Positions 36,476 to 48,406 of a stretch of 64,000 nucleotides of DNA are shown here, piece by piece (the first letter of the stretch is position 1; every line of letters begins with the position of its first letter). The stretch spans positions 75,399,401 through 75,463,400 of the forward strand of contig OY970829.1 in the NCBI GenBank assembly GCA_963853835.1, given 5' to 3'. A model generated the notes under the pieces. It saw only the letters and a program-made list of their open reading frames with translations. It was not told the origin of the DNA and did no database searches. The position numbers and the translations under genes were made by a program. This stretch comes from Calendula officinalis. Lineage: Eukaryota; Streptophyta; Magnoliopsida; Asterales; Asteraceae.

Positions 36476-38586
36476 CCTTGTCCAATCACAAGTAGTCAAC
36501 TTTAGGATGTTTGGCAGCTTTAAGATATTTGGAAGGTTCCAATGTTTTTAAGATAAATAAAAACACATGACTCGTGTTGTTAAATACACGTGCTAAGCAA
36601 ATTGAAAATTAATTATTGTTATTAAGATAATTAATTATTGTTAAAGTCGCTTTATACCAAAATAAAGCTTTGAAACTCTCCTAGGAAGAAATCTCCACGG
36701 TATTACAAATTTACAATTGCTTCCTGCAAATACGATTTTCATTTATCTTTAAACTGAAACCTCAAAAAACATATTAAAATTCAATGGATTTTATTTTCTT
36801 TGAACTATTGACCATTTGACCACTTCCAAATCTTCTGTAACAAATATATGTCAAATGTGACAAGTTCATCATTGAGAGCAAACTAAACCCTCAATATTAT
36901 TCTAAAATTCATTTGATTTGTCATACCTCAAATGATGAATATTGAAATTGGCATTCAATTGTCTCATCAGCCCTTTTCTGCAAATAATAAATAAACATAT
37001 AATCAAATATTACACCAAAAAGTCTCTACATTATGACAGGATCACAGGAATATATAAACAATTAATCACCTTGGAGTATGAATAACACAAATATTTCACC
37101 ACAAGAATATTATTCTCCATGAGGGCTTCCTTCTGTAAATTATCACACCAAAAAAGTCTCTACATTGTGCATATTTAAGCGCGATAGCAATGATTCATAA
37201 ATGGAAATAGTTACGTGCATAATGAAACATTTGACTTAAGCTAATAACTCTTGATGACTACTTAATCATAGCCAAATTACCTTAGGAATTCTCAAGATCA
37301 GCCAAATTCAAATCCTAACTTATGTAGCCATTTGAGCCCTACCTCCAAGTTAAGCAGCCTGACGTTCGTTCGACCTACTTTGCCCCCGGTTCCAGTATCA
37401 CTGTAATTTTGGGCAAAGCAATTGGTTCAAAGTAAATACCTGAATTAGCAATACAACACTATCACTGTAAAGTTCATTATATACAATCCAACTCGCCATA
37501 TTGTCCCACTCACTTTGGTTTCTCCCATATATTGATACTAGCTTCAAAGCGGGAGATATAGACTACATAATAATGAGAATAACGTAGGAAGTCATAGCAA
37601 TTATTATTGAAATGATGAATACATGAATAATTCGTAAAAAAAACAAAAAAACTTAAAGACGAAATCAAACTTTTTTGTATACGACGTTTGTCGTTAAGTT
37701 TGTGTAGTTGTCACCTTGGTCGCAACAAATAACTTTTAAGTCTTTCAAAGGTTTCACTCTTGAGACATCCACATATAGTTAACCATTTTATCTATATCCC
37801 CATCTGTGTATAAGGGTCAGCAAATTCCAAATCCCGTTCGACCATGCGAGAATACGGGTCTTTGAAATCTCTACACACAAATTGAAGGGCATGAGGTTTT
37901 GTAGAAGAAAGCCTGCACAAATTGTAACAACCATAAATTATAACATTTTTAGGTCCTTCATTTTATTTGAATATTTTTAAATAAAAATTAAAATGAAAGT
38001 TTATTGGAAAGATTATTGTATGTTAACCCGTGCAGAATTCGATGCATGAAGGCATGGTTCATGTAGCCAAAGTCCAACTTCGGGCATTTTAAAATAGAAG
38101 TTTATTGGAAAGATTTTTTATCCAAAAATTGCTTAAAAATTATCCGTATAAAATCAAATTTATAAACACATCCTTGTTTTAAAATGACCATTTTGTTGCT
38201 TTAGGCCGAAGAAAGATCAAGATATCAATTGCATACCCCTTCAACAATTGTGCAGTCATATGCATATGAAACCTTTTGAACTGCTTATGTTATATCTTGG
38301 TTATGCAGTAATAAAACATATTAGTTTATCAATCCTATCAAAAATAGCTCAAATACTATAACAATGCTACATGAAAATTTACTACTATAACGTTAAAAGA
38401 GTGAATATCTAGTATCGTTTTATAATCACAGCATGATACTACATCGGTGTAACTATGACTATTAAAAAGCACCATTAAAACTCCATAGCTAATAAATAAC
38501 TACCGACAAATTTGTAATTAATAAACTCTAAATACTTAGAAAATAAATATAAAATTCCTTTTGTTTTTCGGAAAGCAACTATAATA
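36476..38586. other. intergenic DNA with possible exon relics
   Basis: On the minus strand an exon-like KEALMENNILVVKYL piece at about 37080-37135 has AG and GT at its borders, and another lies near 36930-36980. Neither gives a family match by eye. Nothing else stands out. Confidence 0.3.
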
Positions 38587-38899
38587 CTACCTCCGTATCA
38601 AAATAAGTGATACATTTGAAGAATTGCGGTTTTTGAGGCAAAAGATTAAAAAATTGTTTAAATTAGATTAAAGTGGATAGTTTGTGGATAATGTGTCCCA
38701 CTTCTTTGGAATGTAGTGATATTAATGATGTTTAAAAGTAAAAGTAATGGTAAAAGTGTAATTTTACTTTAATAAAGTAGATAGTTAGTGGAGAATGGGT
38801 CCCATTTTTTTACCAAATAAGGTAAGTTTTGGAAGTGCATCACTTATTTTGTTCCACCCGTAAATAGAAAGTGTATCACTTATTTTGATACGGAGGTAG
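38587..38899. mobile_element. Stowaway-type MITE, copy 5
   Basis: The ends CTACCTCCGTATCAAAATAA and TTATTTTGATACGGAGGTAG are perfect inverted repeats flanked by TA. Confidence 0.9.
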
Positions 38900-39756
38900 T
38901 ATATAGAAAGAACATGGTTTTCTATCAGCGTAACTATGACAGTTAAGAGCATCACAAGATAAATTGCGTAGCCGATTTAGTATTATATCATTTAGAGATA
39001 TCATGTCTGCTAGTAACAATGTAAAAATACCACAACATGACCAAATAACACGACTGTGGAACTATGTGTCAACCTTTTCAAACTTATGATTACTAATTCT
39101 CTCATATTAACAAATATGATAACATTTTTTTGTAATATGAATAAGAATTTGATCAATCCATATTCATGAGGATATAATAATAATCAAGAGATACGGTTAC
39201 AAAAGATATACCTTTTCTTTAGGAATATTTGCACTGGTGGTTTGTAACTTGTGAATATGTTCGAGTGTCTTTTTCTCTTCAGTCAAAACATCTTTACACC
39301 ATTTCATCCATTTCACTTCTTTAAATTATTCATAAACTTCCTCAAATGTGCCGCATTTCACCTTTTTCTTTAACCAAACCCTCATTTTTCTTCATTTTTA
39401 ATTTTTTATTATTATTAAGGACTTTTATTATTTCAGGAGATCCTTGTTTCCTTAATTTTTGGAAACCTTTGGACCACCTTTGCTTGTTGCACTCCTACCA
39501 CCAGCAACTGCCACAAGTTCCTTCAAGTAAAGACACAAATTCAATATATTGGAAATGTCTTAAATTATAAAGGGTCAACATGTAAAATTATAACACATAA
39601 AACTAATTTTTATATATCGCACCAAAATCTTTTTTTAGTCTCCAATTGAATTTCAAATCAAGACCAAGAAAGCGAAATAAGCCTAAAAGATACCATTTCA
39701 AGAAGATGAGAAGCTCGCTCTTTCATTTGGAAGCTCTTTTTCAAAAGCCCAAAATT

Positions 39757-39897
39757 GACCACACACATTACGGTCAAAACAGAAATATAAAGAAACAAAA
39801 AAGTTGCAACAAAAGCAACAATTCCAGCTCTATAAAAACTCCAAGAAGATAATTCTCCTGGCTCAAACAAAGGTGCTGGTAATAATGGTTCAAAAAC
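39757..39897 (-). pseudogene. PIP2 aquaporin N-terminal fragment
   Basis: The minus strand encodes PLLPAPLFEPGELSSWSFYR, then AGIVAFVATFLFLYISVLTVM. This is clearly the N-terminal cytosolic segment and first membrane helix of a plant plasma-membrane aquaporin (the family has AGIAEFVATFLFLYISVLTV). The conserved Glu of helix 1 is replaced by Val. After TVMCVV the similarity ends, both NPA loops are missing, and no start Met is in place. It is a relic, perhaps captured by a transposable element together with the fragments further left on the same strand. Confidence 0.75.
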
Positions 39898-39924
39898 ATA
39901 TGGATTTGAAGAAATAAACTAAGA

Positions 39925-40005
39925 AAAAAAAGCCAGGGGTTGAACCCATAACCTTTTAGATGAAGTCATAGTGCACTACCAACTGTGCTCCAACAAAACT
40001 TTTAT
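39925..40005 (-). repeat. tRNA-like repeat, possibly SINE-derived
   Basis: The minus strand has GCACAGTTGGTAGTGC (box-A-like) followed by GGTTATGGGTTCAACCCC (box-B-like). Stems are incomplete, so it is not a functional tRNA. Confidence 0.4.
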
Positions 40006-40027
40006 CTTTTATTGATAATATGTAATA

Positions 40028-40334
40028 CTTCCTGCGTATCACAATAAGTGATACACTTTTCATTTATGGATGTCTCATAATAAGTGATACACTTTAAAAG
40101 TTACCTTATTTGGTAAAAATGTGGGACCCCTCCTCCACTAACTATCCACTTTATTAAAGTGAAATTACCCTTATACCGTTACTTTTACTTTTAAAACTCA
40201 TTAATATAACTTTATAAATAAGTGGGACACAACCTCTACTAACTATGTACTTTAATATATTTAAACCTCTACTTTAAGTTTTTGCCTCAAAAACCGCGAA
40301 ACTCCAAATGTATCACTTATTGTGATACGGAGTA
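40028..40334. mobile_element. Stowaway-type MITE, copy 6
   Basis: The ends CTTCCTGCGTATCACAATAA and TTATTGTGATACGGAGTAAG are inverted repeats with TA on both sides. Confidence 0.88.
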
Positions 40335-41099
40335 AGTATAAATAATTTGTTAGTGCATCTTATGAAAAAAAAAAAAGCAGCCAATCAGACAAGAGTGAAC
40401 AGTTTTTGTGTATCACTAATGTATATATAGGGTAATTTCGCCCAAATCAATAGCTTCAAAAACAATCGTAATATATGCTCCAACCTTCGGTTTGATTTTT
40501 GTAAATCGATTATTAATTTTCCTTTGGCACCTATCTTTTACTTCTAATTTAAAAAAATATATATATTTCCCCAGAGTGAACAGATGCTCGTGAAGTCAAA
40601 TCATGTATGAGTCTTTAACATAAATAGGCCACTACCAATATTCATACTAGAAGACATGAAAAATATTTTAACACTCTGTATCAGTTGTCTTAAATAGGGT
40701 TGTAAAAATCAAAAAATAGATAAATTATATGCGCTAAATGAAGATTAGAAAATCAATGGGAAAAGGTGAAAAGAAAACCTAAAAACGATTCAAAGAACAG
40801 AGATCCAAGTGATGTGCCTAAATTAATCTTAAAAAAGAGATGAAGATAAATGATAAAATAAACAAAAATGGGAATATAATCTAGCAACCTAGTATATCAG
40901 ATTAGTAATATCCAACTATAAGATTAGACACATAACAAATCATGAACAATTAAACCCAAATTTCATGTCTAAACTACAAGTCTAAAATTGCATATTAAAA
41001 CTTCAATGTATGGTAAGAAAAAGTCTCCATCAATAAAACTAGAAAAAAGAAAAGAAAATAATAGTCTTTTGGTTCTCACTATTTCATCATTCTTGCATT

Positions 41100-43415
41100 T
41101 CATGTTTTCGGGGTGTACTTATCCATCAACTGAGTCAACTCGGCATTAAACCCTTCCTCTAACTCGATCTCTTCCTTCCAATGCCTGCTTTTCATTTCTG
41201 CTATCTTTTTCTCATGCAAATTCATCAATTTCTCTCTTTCTTCCTCAAATTCCTTCATTTCTCCAAGCTTTTCCTCTCTGCATATACAAAATCAACATAT
41301 AAATATATTTCATAAAAAATAATTTTTTTATGAAAAATAAAGTCATATTTTTTTTAAAAAAAAAAAGTAAGTCACGTGACAATAAAATACCTCTTCTGAG
41401 GATTCACAGCAGGATATAACCGTTCTTCCTGTTGCAATTTATCAAATTGACCTTCTTTTGCATTTCTGGCATCTTGGATTATCTTCAACTGCTCTTTGAA
41501 GAACTGTTCTTGGAAATCCATCTAATACAAAAAACATAACACGAATTCAAAAAAAATATAAAATTTAAAAGTGTAAATTACACGGATGGCCCTTTAAGTT
41601 CGGTTACAATTGCAGATATAGTCCTTTTATATTCAAAATTACACTAATAATCCTTTAACATGGTAAGTCCTTTTGATGGATGCCATGTATTTCAATTTTC
41701 AACCAATAACCCCAAGGTCAATTTCATCGCTTTGAGTAAACCCGAGGGGGTAAAAATGTAAATTACCTCTTCCTTATTTTCTTCATGATGTCGTTGTGTT
41801 CTCTCCCTTACAATCCGATCCTCTACATCTTTTTTCCTTAGCTGTCGGGATGCTACTCCCAACGTCTCTTCGAGTGCTTTTGAGTGCATTTTTTCTTTCG
41901 CAACTCGGTTTTTATAATAATTCAATTGTTGGTTGTCTTCATTCATTTGTTTCAACTGATTAACTACTTTTTCTTGGTAAGAAACTAAGTCAAACTTCAG
42001 CTTTGTTTTCCCTACACAACACAAAAAAAGTCAACACAAATTTTAACCCATTAACAACAAAAAAGAAGAAAACGGTAAAGACTACAGACAGACCTTGAGA
42101 ATGCTGATTGAAGGTATCCATGTCTTTTTTGTTTGCCATGTAACCGAATAACTGCCGCTTTCCACCTGGATAGAACAGATTAGGGCGGTGATCCCACGCA
42201 TTGCGGTCCGTGCCATTATGTTCAAAATGTTTGCTTAACCGTTTAGCTTCTGTGTACCCAACCGCAGAGGATTCAAATATAAGAACACTCATTCCCCTGT
42301 GTCCTCTTGGCCCGTAAGAATGGCGGGCCCGCACTGCTTCATATGACCCGAAGTATTCTAGAAGCTCTTGGTTTCCCATTCCCAGCCACTAACAGTAAAA
42401 CAATTAATTATAAAATATTAAAATTAACAAGATTAATGATATTATAAATTTATAATTATACCTTTTCGTTATCATCTTGTTCAAGCTGTGTGTTCATGAT
42501 AACAACCATTGGTGGCCACACGATTTCTTTATCTTTAACAACTTCATTTAATCCTTTCCACTGTCCAAATGATTCGCCAGCTGGCACAACTGTTGCTCCT
42601 TTTCTTCGCAGTTCTTCCTCCAAAAGTTCAGCTAGATCTCTATGAATCTTGACTCTTTTTGACCCTTTTGTTTTTGCATGGGTCACAAGAGATTGTAGAC
42701 TCTTGTACCAGTCAATAGAACCGGGCCCGTTTTGACAGGCTGGACAGTGCCATTGTCTTGTTGGCTCGTGGACTTGGTCAACCGTGAGTGTATCCAAAGT
42801 TTGGAAAAGGTCAGCATACCATCTGTTCTTCTTCCGTTCTTCATGGCTTTTAGGGATTTCATCTGAATCATATTCATCACTCAACAAATCATCATCAGAT
42901 TCATCAAATTCTTCATTATCATTCTCATTCTCATTCTCATTATGATCTTCAATTTCTTCTTCCACAAGATTCGAATTAGGGTCTGGATTAGTATTTCCTA
43001 ACTGCCAGGTGGCTGCGGGCCTCGAGTTCCAGTTCCATCCACTTTGCAAAGGTGGAGGGATTGCATTCGGGCCAGGATTGTAGTTGTTTTCATAGCTTTT
43101 GTTAATCGGTTGGTTGGTAGGAGTAGGACCACCTCTGCCACCCGTTTGACTGGCCCGCACATTGTTTGGAGCCCGAACCTGTGCACTGGCCCGTTGACCA
43201 GGTTGACCCCATGGGGTCGGTTTAGGAGTCTGAGAAGGCCATTGTTTGGAATTACCACTGTTTCCAGATTTATTTTTGTTTTTTTTGGAAATAACTTCCC
43301 AACCACCATCTTGTGAGGAATCAAGGTTCATATCTTGGACCGTTTGGTTCAACTGATCAACTTCAAAGTTAGAATCCCCAACTATGTTTTTACCTTTGTC
43401 TCTTTTAGAACTCAT
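41100..43415 (-). CDS. SGS3: SUPPRESSOR OF GENE SILENCING 3, copy B
   Basis: Five coding exons on the minus strand (43415-42462, 42388-42094, 42011-41767, 41521-41391, 41277-41100) give 600 residues. The second, third and fifth exons have exactly the same lengths as in copy A (295, 245, 178); the first is 15 bp and the fourth 6 bp longer. The same parts are present: a disordered N-terminus, zf-XS with WHCPACQNGPGSIDWYKSL, the XS domain, and a C-terminal coiled coil. Long stretches such as RRKGA.VVPAGESFGQWKGL are shared with copy A. The start is the ATG right after TTTGCAG, an intron acceptor, so a UTR intron lies upstream. That intron appears to contain the copia element at 44019-48570. No lesion is seen in the coding part. 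Role as for copy A: partner of RDR6 in siRNA amplification. Confidence 0.92.
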
Positions 43416-43653
43416 CTGCAAATTGAAACATTATTGTGTAGCAAAGAAATTAAAAAAAATTGTAACGCTAAATTTGAAATAATAGGGCACACTCTCATTA
43501 ATAAACCTAGATCTGTCACATAGGATCTGTTTCTAACTTCTACTTAACGAATTGGTTATACTAGTAAATAGACTACAAGTTAATGACATTAATTAGTGAA
43601 TTAACCGCTAATCATTGGTTTGACTATCATACATGAGTATATATGACTACGAA

Positions 43654-43888
43654 AAATTTAACTTAAATGAGCCAAACACAGTTCAATAATCGAATGAGAG
43701 ATTAAACTTAAATGAGCCAAACACAGTTCAATAATCGAATGGAAAATTAAACTTAAAGGAGCCAAACAAAGTTCAATAATCGAATGAGAAATTAAACTTA
43801 AATGAGCCAAACACAATTCAATAATCGAACGAGAAATTAAACTTAAATGAGCCAAACACAGTTCAATAATCGAGTGAGAGATTAAACT
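43654..43888. repeat. 45-bp minisatellite, five copies
   Basis: The unit containing ACTTAAATGAGCCAAACACA begins at 43661, 43706, 43751, 43796 and 43841 with few changes. It lies in the probable 5' UTR intron of SGS3 copy B. The minus-strand frame across it is a product of the repeat. Confidence 0.95.
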
Positions 43889-44018
43889 TCATATATTAAA
43901 GTAAGAAAGAACGAAAAGTATCATATAGTTTTAATCCTATTTACGCAAGTAGTTAAACTTTTTGAAAATTCTAACAGATCATAAATTAGGATAAATTTAA
44001 AATGCTCGACAATAAAAT

Positions 44019-44185
44019 TAATCGGATATATTCAAATATCAAAAGATAAATTAGAAGATTGTATAGATAAACTCTAGTATTTAAATTATTGTGTATATCT
44101 CTTAAATATGGTAGTTTGTTGTAATTGTACTCTATAAATATAATGAGTAAAATCTCTTCACAATCAGTGAAGATTAATTCTTATA
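44019..44185 (+). repeat. 5' LTR of the copia element
   Basis: Starts TAATCGGATATATTC and ends GATTAATTCTTATA. It contains a TATA-like CTATAAATATAA near 44135, which probably drives the genomic RNA. Confidence 0.93.
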
Positions 44186-44201
44186 TGGTATCAGCCATAC
44201 C
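44186..44201 (+). other. primer-binding site of the copia element
   Basis: TGGTATCAGCCATACC begins directly after the LTR. Its first nine bases match the usual initiator-Met tRNA primer site of plant copia elements. Confidence 0.75.
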
Positions 44202-44296
44202 TCGATCTCCTCTCCCAAAACCTCCGGCCAAGCAACCCACTGTTGTAGCCGAGCACCTCTGCTAAAACAGCAGCCTTCCTCTCCCTTCCGCAAACC

Positions 44297-47200
44297 ATGG
44301 TCGCCTCTTCCTCCTCAACCACCGATGCGTCGGATTCGACCATTCCCCTTTCAACTATCCTCCACATGCTCACCCTCAAACTTTCATCCACCAACTATCT
44401 TTTATGGCACAAACAAATGGTTCCCCTTCTTGCTTACCAAAACCTTACCGGTTATATTGATGGTACACTCCCTGCCCCGTCTCCCACTATTATCACCGAT
44501 CAAGTCACTGTTGTGAATCCAGCTTACACATCTTGGGTAGCCGCGGATCAACGTGCCTTGATCATCATCCAATCTTCTTTATCTGAAGAATCCATGGCCG
44601 AAACCCTTGGTCACACCACTTCCCATGCCGTTTGGACGGCCCTTGAATCTGCGTACCGACATGACTCTGTCGAACGGGTACATACCTTGCGCGATTCACT
44701 TCGTACCATCAAAAAGGGAACCTCCACTGTTGCTGAATATGCACGAAAATTCAAGAGTATTTGTGATCAACTCAATGCCATTGGTCACCCTCTTGATGAC
44801 AATGACAAAAGTCATTGGTTCTTATGTGGTCTTGGTTCATCATTTGAAACCTTTTCTACTACTCAAAGGCTTCTAACCCCAAAACCACCCTTTCGGAATT
44901 TAGTATCACAAGCCGAAAGTCACGAGATGTTCCTTCAATCAATCACCGACACTAGTGTTGCACCGGTTGCTTTCAATGCTACATTCTCTCGTGAAGGTAA
45001 CAATTATTCTAATCGTGGTCGGTCATCTAACCGTGGCAACTCGTCACGAGGTCGGGGTCGTGGTACCCGTCGACCTCCTCATTGTCAATTGTGCAGGAAA
45101 GATGGTCACTATGCAAACCAATGCCCTAGTCTACCTACCTTTGCACGCCAATCGCCGAACCTTGATGCAAACTTGGCGGAAGCTTTTCATGCTCAATGCA
45201 ACACTTCCAACCCCGATTGGTTTGTTGATACCGGTGCCACCGCCCACATGACATCCTCCACCGAACCACTTGATACTGCCAAGCCTTACTCTGGTAATGA
45301 ACTTGTTTTCTTTGGTAATGGAGACACTGCCCCTATTTCTCATATTGGGAAGTCTCATATTTCTCCCAATATATCATTGCTTGATGTTTTAGTAATCCCA
45401 CAACTAACAAAAAATCTTCTTTCCGTTAGTAAACTAACTCAAGACAATCTTGTTGACGTTTTGTTTTCTGATCCAATGTTTTATATTCAGAATCGTCACA
45501 CCAAGGAAACTCTCGCTCAAGGCAAACGTAGACATGGATTATACGTTCTCGAGCAAGGTCAAAGAGCCTTTCTGGCTAAACTTTCCTCTCGCCGTTTACT
45601 AGCTTCATTTGAATTATGGCACTCTCGTTTAGGGCATGTGTCTTATGATATTATTTCTTGTTTGAATAAATTAGGTTGTTTATCGGTCAATTCGGTTCTA
45701 CCGAAACCGCATTTATGTTCCTCTTGTCAACTTTCAAAGAGTAAACATTTACCATTTGATTTAAATCCTAAACGTTCTTTGCATGTATTAGATTTAATTC
45801 ATTGTGATTTGTGGGGTCCTTCTCCCGTTGTGTCGTTGGATGGGTATCGATATTACGTTATATTTATTGATGATTTTTCACGCTTTACTTGGTTTTATCC
45901 CTTGAAGGCAAAGTCGGATTTTTTCAAAGTTTTTGAGACGTTCGTGACATTTGTTCAAACACAATTCTCGTGCAAAATTAAACAATTTCAATCCGATGGC
46001 GGTACCGAATTCACAAACAACCAAGTTCGTGAATTTCTTTCAAAAAATGGCACTCATCATCGCTTATCTTGCCCACATACACCACAACAAAATGGGCGCG
46101 CGGAACGTAAACACCGACATATTACGGAAACGGGGCTAGCCATGATGTTTAATGCACACGTTCCGGCTCACTTATGGGTTCACGCTTTTGGCTCGGCCAC
46201 TTACATAATAAATCGGTTGCCAACCAAGCTTCTTGCAGATAAATCTCCCTATGAGTTATTATTTTCATACAAGCCAAATTATGGGAATTTTCGGGTGTTT
46301 GGGTGTCGTGTTTTCCCATATCTTCGGGATTATTCCTCCAACAAATTGGCTCCCCGAAGTTCTCCTTGTATCTTCATTGGTTATAGTACCCAATACAAAG
46401 GGTATCGATGCCTTGACTTGTCTACCATGCGTATTTATACAACCCGACATGCGCAATTTAATGAAGATCTTTTCCCATTTTCGGGCAATTCATCACCTAC
46501 ACCATCACCTACATTATTTTTGTCTACATATAGTGATGACTATCAAATGCAACCAACCTCACCAATACAAACACCTACTGTCGAAATACCCACTGCCACA
46601 ATCCCCACTTCACAAAATAATACCTTGCCATGTGATTTATGCATAAACCCCACTGTTCCACTTCCCACCGAAAATACAATTAACCAAACCCCACCCCCCT
46701 TAGCTGACGCACCCAACCCTACCCCACCTACGCCCGTACCTACTCAACCCTCACATCCCATGGTTACAAGATCCCAAGTTGGTACATTTAAGCCACGCCA
46801 CATTGCCGATTTATCTTATGTTGCCTCATCCCCTTTGCACCAAGCTCTTTTTGCATCCAAAGAGCCCAAGGGATTTAAAACCGCCGCTCGTGATCCAAAA
46901 TGGTTCTCTGCTATGCGTGATGAGATGAATGCTTTGAACCTAAATGCTACTTGGGATCTCGTACCACGACCTTCCACATCTAACGTTGTCGGATCTAAAT
47001 GGGTCTTTCGCACCAAATTTCATGCGGATGGTACAATTGACAAGTATAAAGCTCGACTTGTCGCTAAAGGTTTTACCCAAGTACCGGGCTTGGATTATTC
47101 GGCAACCTTTAGTCCCGTGGTCAAAGCTTCTACGGTCCGAATCATACTTTCTATTGCTATGCTTAACAAGTGGCCCTTACATCAACTAGATGTTAAAAAT

Positions 47201-48406
47201 GCCTTCCTAAATGGCAATCTCTCGGATACCGTTTATATGGAGCAACCACCGGGTTTCATTGATCCACGTTTGCCTAACCATGTTTGCCGCCTTAAGAAAG
47301 CACTTTATGGTCTAAAGCAAGCCCCGCGAGCTTGGTTTCAAAGACTTAGCTCATATCTTGTTAGCCTTGGATTTTATTGTAGCCGAGCCGACACATCGTT
47401 ATTTGTCTTCAAAAACGGTTCCAACATACTTTATCTATTGGTTTATGTGGATGATATAATTTTAACCGGAAATAATCCAAAAATCATTCAGAATTTCATC
47501 ACACGGCTCAACCAAGAATTTCTAATCACCGATCTTGGTAAACTTAACTACTTCCTTGGTCTCGAAGTCTCCTACCATGATTCGGGTATTTTCTTGAGCC
47601 AAGCTAAGTATGCTCATGACATTCTTACAAGAGCACACTTATTAGATGCCAAACCGGTTGCAACACCACTCTCTACTACAACATACTTTACAACCGATGG
47701 CATCCCCTTCTCGGATCCCACATTGTACCGATCCCTTGTAGGAGCACTCCAATACTTAACTATCACTCGGCCCGACTTGTCTTATGCCGTAAACCAAGTG
47801 AGTCAATTTCTCCATGCTCCTACACAAGATCATTTTCAAGGGGTCAAACGTATTCTACGGTATGTTAAAGGCACCATGTCCTTTGGTTTATCATTTCTCC
47901 ATGCACCATCCCCCACCATACTTGGTTACTCGGATGCCGATTGGGCTCGTTGCATTGAAACACGACGCTCAACTTATGGATATTCTATTTTTCTTGGGGG
48001 AAATTTGGTCTCATGGAGTGCTAAAAAGCAACCCACGGTGTCACGCTCGAGTTGTGAATCAGAATATCGAGCTTTAGCTAACACCGCTTCCGAGATTGTT
48101 TGGATCACACACTTACTACGGGAATTACACATTCTACCATCCGGAAGACCTACTTTGTTATGTGATAACAAAAGTGCTTTGTTTCTAAGTCAAAATCCTA
48201 TTTCGCACAAACGAGCAAAGCATATAGACATTGACTACCACTTCGTTCGAGAACTCGTTTTATCCGGCAAACTAGTCACAAAATTTATCTCAACTCACTT
48301 GCAAGTTGCCGATATATTCACCAAGAGTCTTCCGCAACCACTTTTTGAAGATTTTCGTTCCAAGCTCAATGTTGGTCCTCCCCCATCTTCGCTTGCGGGG
48401 GGGTAA
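44297..48406 (+). CDS. copia gag-pol polyprotein
   Basis: An unbroken frame of 1,369 residues. A gag region (residues 20-250) comes first, then an RG-rich stretch and a CCHC zinc knuckle CQLCRKDGHYANQC near 263-276. The aspartic protease has WFVDTGATAHM near 308. The integrase has an HHCC zinc site (WHSRLGH ... CSSC, from 439) and a DDE core with Asp near 503, SDGGTEF near 567 and the Glu of NGRAERKH near 603. Reverse transcriptase starts about 900 (WVFRTKF), with YVDDI near 1050. RNase H has YSDADWARC near 1211 and SCESEYRAL. The order protease-integrase-RT-RNase H defines copia elements. All catalytic residues I can check are present. The stop codon TAA is formed by the first three bases of the 3' LTR. 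Confidence 0.95.
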   Translation: MVASSSSTTDASDSTIPLSTILHMLTLKLSSTNYLLWHKQMVPLLAYQNLTGYIDGTLPAPSPTIITDQVTVVNPAYTSWVAADQRALIIIQSSLSEESMAETLGHTTSHAVWTALESAYRHDSVERVHTLRDSLRTIKKGTSTVAEYARKFKSICDQLNAIGHPLDDNDKSHWFLCGLGSSFETFSTTQRLLTPKPPFRNLVSQAESHEMFLQSITDTSVAPVAFNATFSREGNNYSNRGRSSNRGNSSRGRGRGTRRPPHCQLCRKDGHYANQCPSLPTFARQSPNLDANLAEAFHAQCNTSNPDWFVDTGATAHMTSSTEPLDTAKPYSGNELVFFGNGDTAPISHIGKSHISPNISLLDVLVIPQLTKNLLSVSKLTQDNLVDVLFSDPMFYIQNRHTKETLAQGKRRHGLYVLEQGQRAFLAKLSSRRLLASFELWHSRLGHVSYDIISCLNKLGCLSVNSVLPKPHLCSSCQLSKSKHLPFDLNPKRSLHVLDLIHCDLWGPSPVVSLDGYRYYVIFIDDFSRFTWFYPLKAKSDFFKVFETFVTFVQTQFSCKIKQFQSDGGTEFTNNQVREFLSKNGTHHRLSCPHTPQQNGRAERKHRHITETGLAMMFNAHVPAHLWVHAFGSATYIINRLPTKLLADKSPYELLFSYKPNYGNFRVFGCRVFPYLRDYSSNKLAPRSSPCIFIGYSTQYKGYRCLDLSTMRIYTTRHAQFNEDLFPFSGNSSPTPSPTLFLSTYSDDYQMQPTSPIQTPTVEIPTATIPTSQNNTLPCDLCINPTVPLPTENTINQTPPPLADAPNPTPPTPVPTQPSHPMVTRSQVGTFKPRHIADLSYVASSPLHQALFASKEPKGFKTAARDPKWFSAMRDEMNALNLNATWDLVPRPSTSNVVGSKWVFRTKFHADGTIDKYKARLVAKGFTQVPGLDYSATFSPVVKASTVRIILSIAMLNKWPLHQLDVKNAFLNGNLSDTVYMEQPPGFIDPRLPNHVCRLKKALYGLKQAPRAWFQRLSSYLVSLGFYCSRADTSLFVFKNGSNILYLLVYVDDIILTGNNPKIIQNFITRLNQEFLITDLGKLNYFLGLEVSYHDSGIFLSQAKYAHDILTRAHLLDAKPVATPLSTTTYFTTDGIPFSDPTLYRSLVGALQYLTITRPDLSYAVNQVSQFLHAPTQDHFQGVKRILRYVKGTMSFGLSFLHAPSPTILGYSDADWARCIETRRSTYGYSIFLGGNLVSWSAKKQPTVSRSSCESEYRALANTASEIVWITHLLRELHILPSGRPTLLCDNKSALFLSQNPISHKRAKHIDIDYHFVRELVLSGKLVTKFISTHLQVADIFTKSLPQPLFEDFRSKLNVGPPPSSLAGG
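48395..48403 (+). other. polypurine tract of the copia element
   Basis: GCGGGGGGG abuts the 3' LTR and would prime plus-strand DNA synthesis. It also encodes the last residues of the polyprotein. Confidence 0.7.

Noticed and set aside
43658..43855. Frame with repeated MAHLSLISRSIIEL-like units, considered as a repeat protein
   Set aside because: It is the 45-bp minisatellite; 45 is divisible by three, so any open frame repeats.
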